Positions 61,716 through 64,000 of a stretch of 64,000 nucleotides of DNA are shown piece after piece. The translations under genes were made by a program, and so were the position numbers. The DNA comes from an uncultured Pseudoflavonifractor sp. (GTDB lineage: Bacteria; Bacillota; Clostridia; Oscillospirales; Oscillospiraceae): the NCBI RefSeq assembly GCF_944387805.1, contig NZ_CALXGI010000010.1:1-64000 (forward strand), in the 5' to 3' direction. Numbering within the stretch: the first letter of the stretch is position 1; every line of letters starts with the position of its first letter. The notes beneath the pieces are model-generated. The model did not search any database. It saw nothing but the letters and a program-made list of their open reading frames with translations, and had not been told where the DNA came from.

Positions 61716-64000
61716 TTATCCCTCCCCGCCGGAGCTGCCGGAATGCTCATCGTTCCAGTCGCTCCAGTCCTCCTGGGCGGCGTCGGCGGCCTTCTTCTTC
61801 CGAATAATCAGCACTGCGGCCAGAACCAGCACCACTGCGCCGGCGCCGGTTGCCACCGGCACCACCGGGAAGCCGACATCCTCGGGAGGCAGGTCATCGG
61901 GGGAGTAGTCGTCGGCAGGGGGGACGTCAACAGCGCTGAGCGTGATGGGAAATTCCCGGGTCTGCACCTGCTGATCGCCGTTTTCATAGGAGATTTTCAG
62001 CACCAGCTTGATGTCGCCCTCCTGCTCGGGGGTGAGGGCGAAACCCACGTTGCCGCTGGTGCCTGCGGTGACGTTGCCCAGGTACTGGGTGCGGGCAGGG
62101 GTAGAGACTCCCTCGCCCTCCACAGTGGCCTCCAGATTGGCCAGGTCGTCCTTGCCCTTGTTGACGTAGGACAGCAGGATCTCCGTCTCCTCGCCAACAT
62201 TGACCGACTCTGGCACAGTGGGGGCGTTGATGTGGAACCGGTCGGGCTGGTACACGGGCAGGGAGATTTTGATGTCCGCGCTGGCCTGGGACCGCTTCTC
62301 GCCGTCTACATACTCGTACTTGAAGCCCACACTGATATTTTGAGCGCCGCTCTTGCTGGTGGGCACAGTGCGCATAGGCACATCCTGGATCTGCCTGCCG
62401 CCGGCAGGAAGGCTGCTGTAATAGAAGGTGTTGGTGCTGCCGTCCATGGTGAAGCTCTCGCCGCCGTCCACAGTGACCACCACGTTCTCGATGCCCACCT
62501 TGCCGGTATTTTCAAAGGTAAAGCTGAGGGGGAACTTGCTTCCCGCCGCCACTGAGGCGCCCCCGTAGGAGAAGTCCCGGATGACGATGCTGGGCACCGA
62601 TGTATCCGACTTGAGTGTGGCGTTGGCCGAGAGGCTGACCTTGTCGGAGGCCGTGGCCTGGGCCATGGTCTCGCCGTTGTCGTAGCTGTACTTCAGCTCG
62701 GTGGCGATGGACTGGGTGGTAGAGGAGATCTCTGCCGCCGCCTTTATCTTCAAGCTGATGGAGGCGCTCTTGCCCGGCTCAAGGTCGGGCAGGAGGAAGG
62801 TGGAGGTGTCGTTGAGCAGGATAAGGGAGTCGGAGGGGGTCACCGAGGCGGAGGGAGAGACCAGCTTGGCGGCGCCCGCGTTCTGGAAGGTGACGGTCAG
62901 CCCCAGGGTCTCTCCAGCGGAGATGGGCTTATTCACCGCCGAGCGGGTCACCAGCACCACCGGCTGGGGGACGCTCTCGCGCGCCTGGGCGGGGATGTTG
63001 ACCTTGTCGGAGACCGTGGCCTGGGTCAGAGTGGTGCCGTTGTCGTAGCCGTACTTCATCTCAGTGGCAATGGACTGGCTGGTGGAGGAGACGGTCTTGG
63101 CCGCTTTGACCTTGAGGCTAATGGAGGCGCTCTTGCCCGGCTCAATATCGGACAGGAGGAAGGTAGACACGTCATTGAGGAGCATCAGGGACTCGGAAGG
63201 CGCCACCGTCACCACCGGAGCCACCAGCTTGGCGGCGCCCGCGTTCTGGAAGGTGACGGTCATCTCCCTGGTCTCGTCGGGGGCGATGGGGTTGTCCATA
63301 GGGGAGCGGGTGACAATGACCACCGGCTGGGGGACGCTCTCGCGCGCCTGGGCGGGGATGGTCACCTTGTCGGTGACGCTGCCCTGGACGGTGGCAATGT
63401 TGTTGTAGTAGTTGAACTTCAGCTCCACGCCCAGGGACTGACTGGCCGAGGGGATGACGGCGGCAGCCTTGATCTTCACCTTGAGCGTGACGGACTTCTT
63501 GCCGGGAATCTCATCCAGCACAAAGGAGGAGGAGCCGCTGGAGAGGAGCAGACCGTCGGAAGGGGTGAGGGTGACCACCGCGGATTTGAGACGAGTGGTG
63601 CCCAGGTTCTGGAAGGAAAGCTCAATCTCCTTCTCCTGCCCCGGCTGAAGGGGGGAGGCAATGTCGCTGCGGGAGATAAGGACCATGGGGGCCGGAGCGG
63701 CCTCTGGGGTGATATCGACGGGAGGCGCGGGGGTGGGAGCCTCATAGACCACCGCCTCGGTGATGGTGATCTCCATGGTCTGATAGGAGGCGGAATCTCC
63801 GGCCTTGCCGATCTGGAGACGGAGGATCTGCCCCACGCCTTTGTACTGGAGCCCGGTGAGCTGGATGGCGTAGATCAGGGGCTGGCCGGGGGAAGAGGTC
63901 TTGCTGACAGAGACGGTTCCGCCGGTAAAGCTGTCGTCCAGCTTGGTGATGTCCAGCCCGGCGGGATCACTGGAGCCGGTGCCGTCCCCAGTGTCCTTGA
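61716..64000 (-). CDS. Membrane-anchored repeat protein (CARDB-like), 5' end outside window
   Basis: The frame is open to the right edge, so the start lies outside. The visible 760 residues are beta-sandwich repeats of about 121 residues: units with SASISLKVKAA and TVTFQNAGAAKL recur three times, two of them nearly identical, followed by two more divergent CARDB-like domains. The C terminus has one membrane span (VVPVATGAGAVVLVLAAVLI), then I-R-K-K-K and an acidic tail, so the repeats face outward. It looks like a cell-surface stalk or adhesion protein. It is coupled to the FtsX-type permease, an arrangement seen in ABC export systems with an accessory protein. Recent duplication is visible at the DNA level (363-base period). 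Confidence 0.85.
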   Translation of the reverse strand, partial: KDTGDGTGSSDPAGLDITKLDDSFTGGTVSVSKTSSPGQPLIYAIQLTGLQYKGVGQILRLQIGKAGDSASYQTMEITITEAVVYEAPTPAPPVDITPEAAPAPMVLISRSDIASPLQPGQEKEIELSFQNLGTTRLKSAVVTLTPSDGLLLSSGSSSFVLDEIPGKKSVTLKVKIKAAAVIPSASQSLGVELKFNYYNNIATVQGSVTDKVTIPAQARESVPQPVVIVTRSPMDNPIAPDETREMTVTFQNAGAAKLVAPVVTVAPSESLMLLNDVSTFLLSDIEPGKSASISLKVKAAKTVSSTSQSIATEMKYGYDNGTTLTQATVSDKVNIPAQARESVPQPVVLVTRSAVNKPISAGETLGLTVTFQNAGAAKLVSPSASVTPSDSLILLNDTSTFLLPDLEPGKSASISLKIKAAAEISSTTQSIATELKYSYDNGETMAQATASDKVSLSANATLKSDTSVPSIVIRDFSYGGASVAAGSKFPLSFTFENTGKVGIENVVVTVDGGESFTMDGSTNTFYYSSLPAGGRQIQDVPMRTVPTSKSGAQNISVGFKYEYVDGEKRSQASADIKISLPVYQPDRFHINAPTVPESVNVGEETEILLSYVNKGKDDLANLEATVEGEGVSTPARTQYLGNVTAGTSGNVGFALTPEQEGDIKLVLKISYENGDQQVQTREFPITLSAVDVPPADDYSPDDLPPEDVGFPVVPVATGAGAVVLVLAAVLIIRKKKAADAAQEDWSDWNDEHSGSSGGEG

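Noticed and set aside
62950..63360. Direct repeats that could suggest a CRISPR-like or satellite array
   Set aside because: The 363-base period is in frame and encodes repeated protein domains; there are no short spacers.

Overview
The window looks like chromosomal DNA from a high-GC, anaerobic, gut-type Firmicute, most likely Oscillospiraceae (Flavonifractor / Pseudoflavonifractor / Lawsonibacter-like). This is inferred from GC-rich codon use, Firmicute gene pairs (DUF1934-argS, split transketolase), AGGAGG ribosome sites, an Hcp/Crp-Fnr locus, SLH-domain surface proteins and a selenocysteine operon. I saw no prophage, CRISPR array or intact insertion sequence.

Layout. 1-9.6 kb: a secreted-type tyrosine phosphatase (cut by the left edge), mtaB, a His-less HPr-like protein, a YfbR-type nucleotidase, an ACT/UPF0210 pair, pgi, a small P-loop protein and a MATE exporter. 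Two related hairpin elements sit directly after the UPF0210 and pgi stop codons, each followed by a second copy of that gene's 3' end. 9.7-14.1 kb: selA-selB-selC (selenocysteine insertion), one unknown gene, a multi-hairpin intergenic element and a Xre regulator. 14.2-25.2 kb: a secreted stalk-domain protein, PAP2 phosphatase, murI, DUF1934-argS, split transketolase, a HAD phosphatase, and a lower-GC patch with a DJ-1/PfpI protein. 25.3-25.8 kb: five tRNA genes. 25.9-28.6 kb: an ECF-type sigma factor, a membrane partner and a lipoprotein. 28.7-35.4 kb: a complete fructose PTS operon with regulator, 1-phosphofructokinase, two EIIA copies, EIIBC, HPr and EI. 35.6-41.8 kb: an SLH-bearing GHL10 glycosidase, hcp with its divergent Crp/Fnr regulator, a Rieske-domain gene remnant and an ArsR-type regulator. 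42.2-51.3 kb: an SLH protein with a cohesin-like domain, followed 11 bases later by a 2660-residue subtilisin-type protease carrying a dockerin-like module. 51.7-53.3 kb: guaA. 53.5-60.3 kb: a two-gene module of large P-loop NTPases. 60.4-64 kb: a permease and a repeat-rich tether protein that runs off the right edge.

Most notable: (1) the two-gene NTPase module, in which a 1743-residue protein joins Sm-like, cold-shock-like, TPR and STAND-type ATPase regions and is coupled to a second ATPase ending in a HEPN-type RNxxxH motif. It could be an RNA-directed defence or stress system. (2) The cohesin-SLH / dockerin-protease pair, which suggests a surface-docked protease outside any cellulosome. 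(3) The hairpin elements with duplicated gene tails that differ almost only at synonymous positions. Family names are from my own reading of the sequence; no database search was possible.
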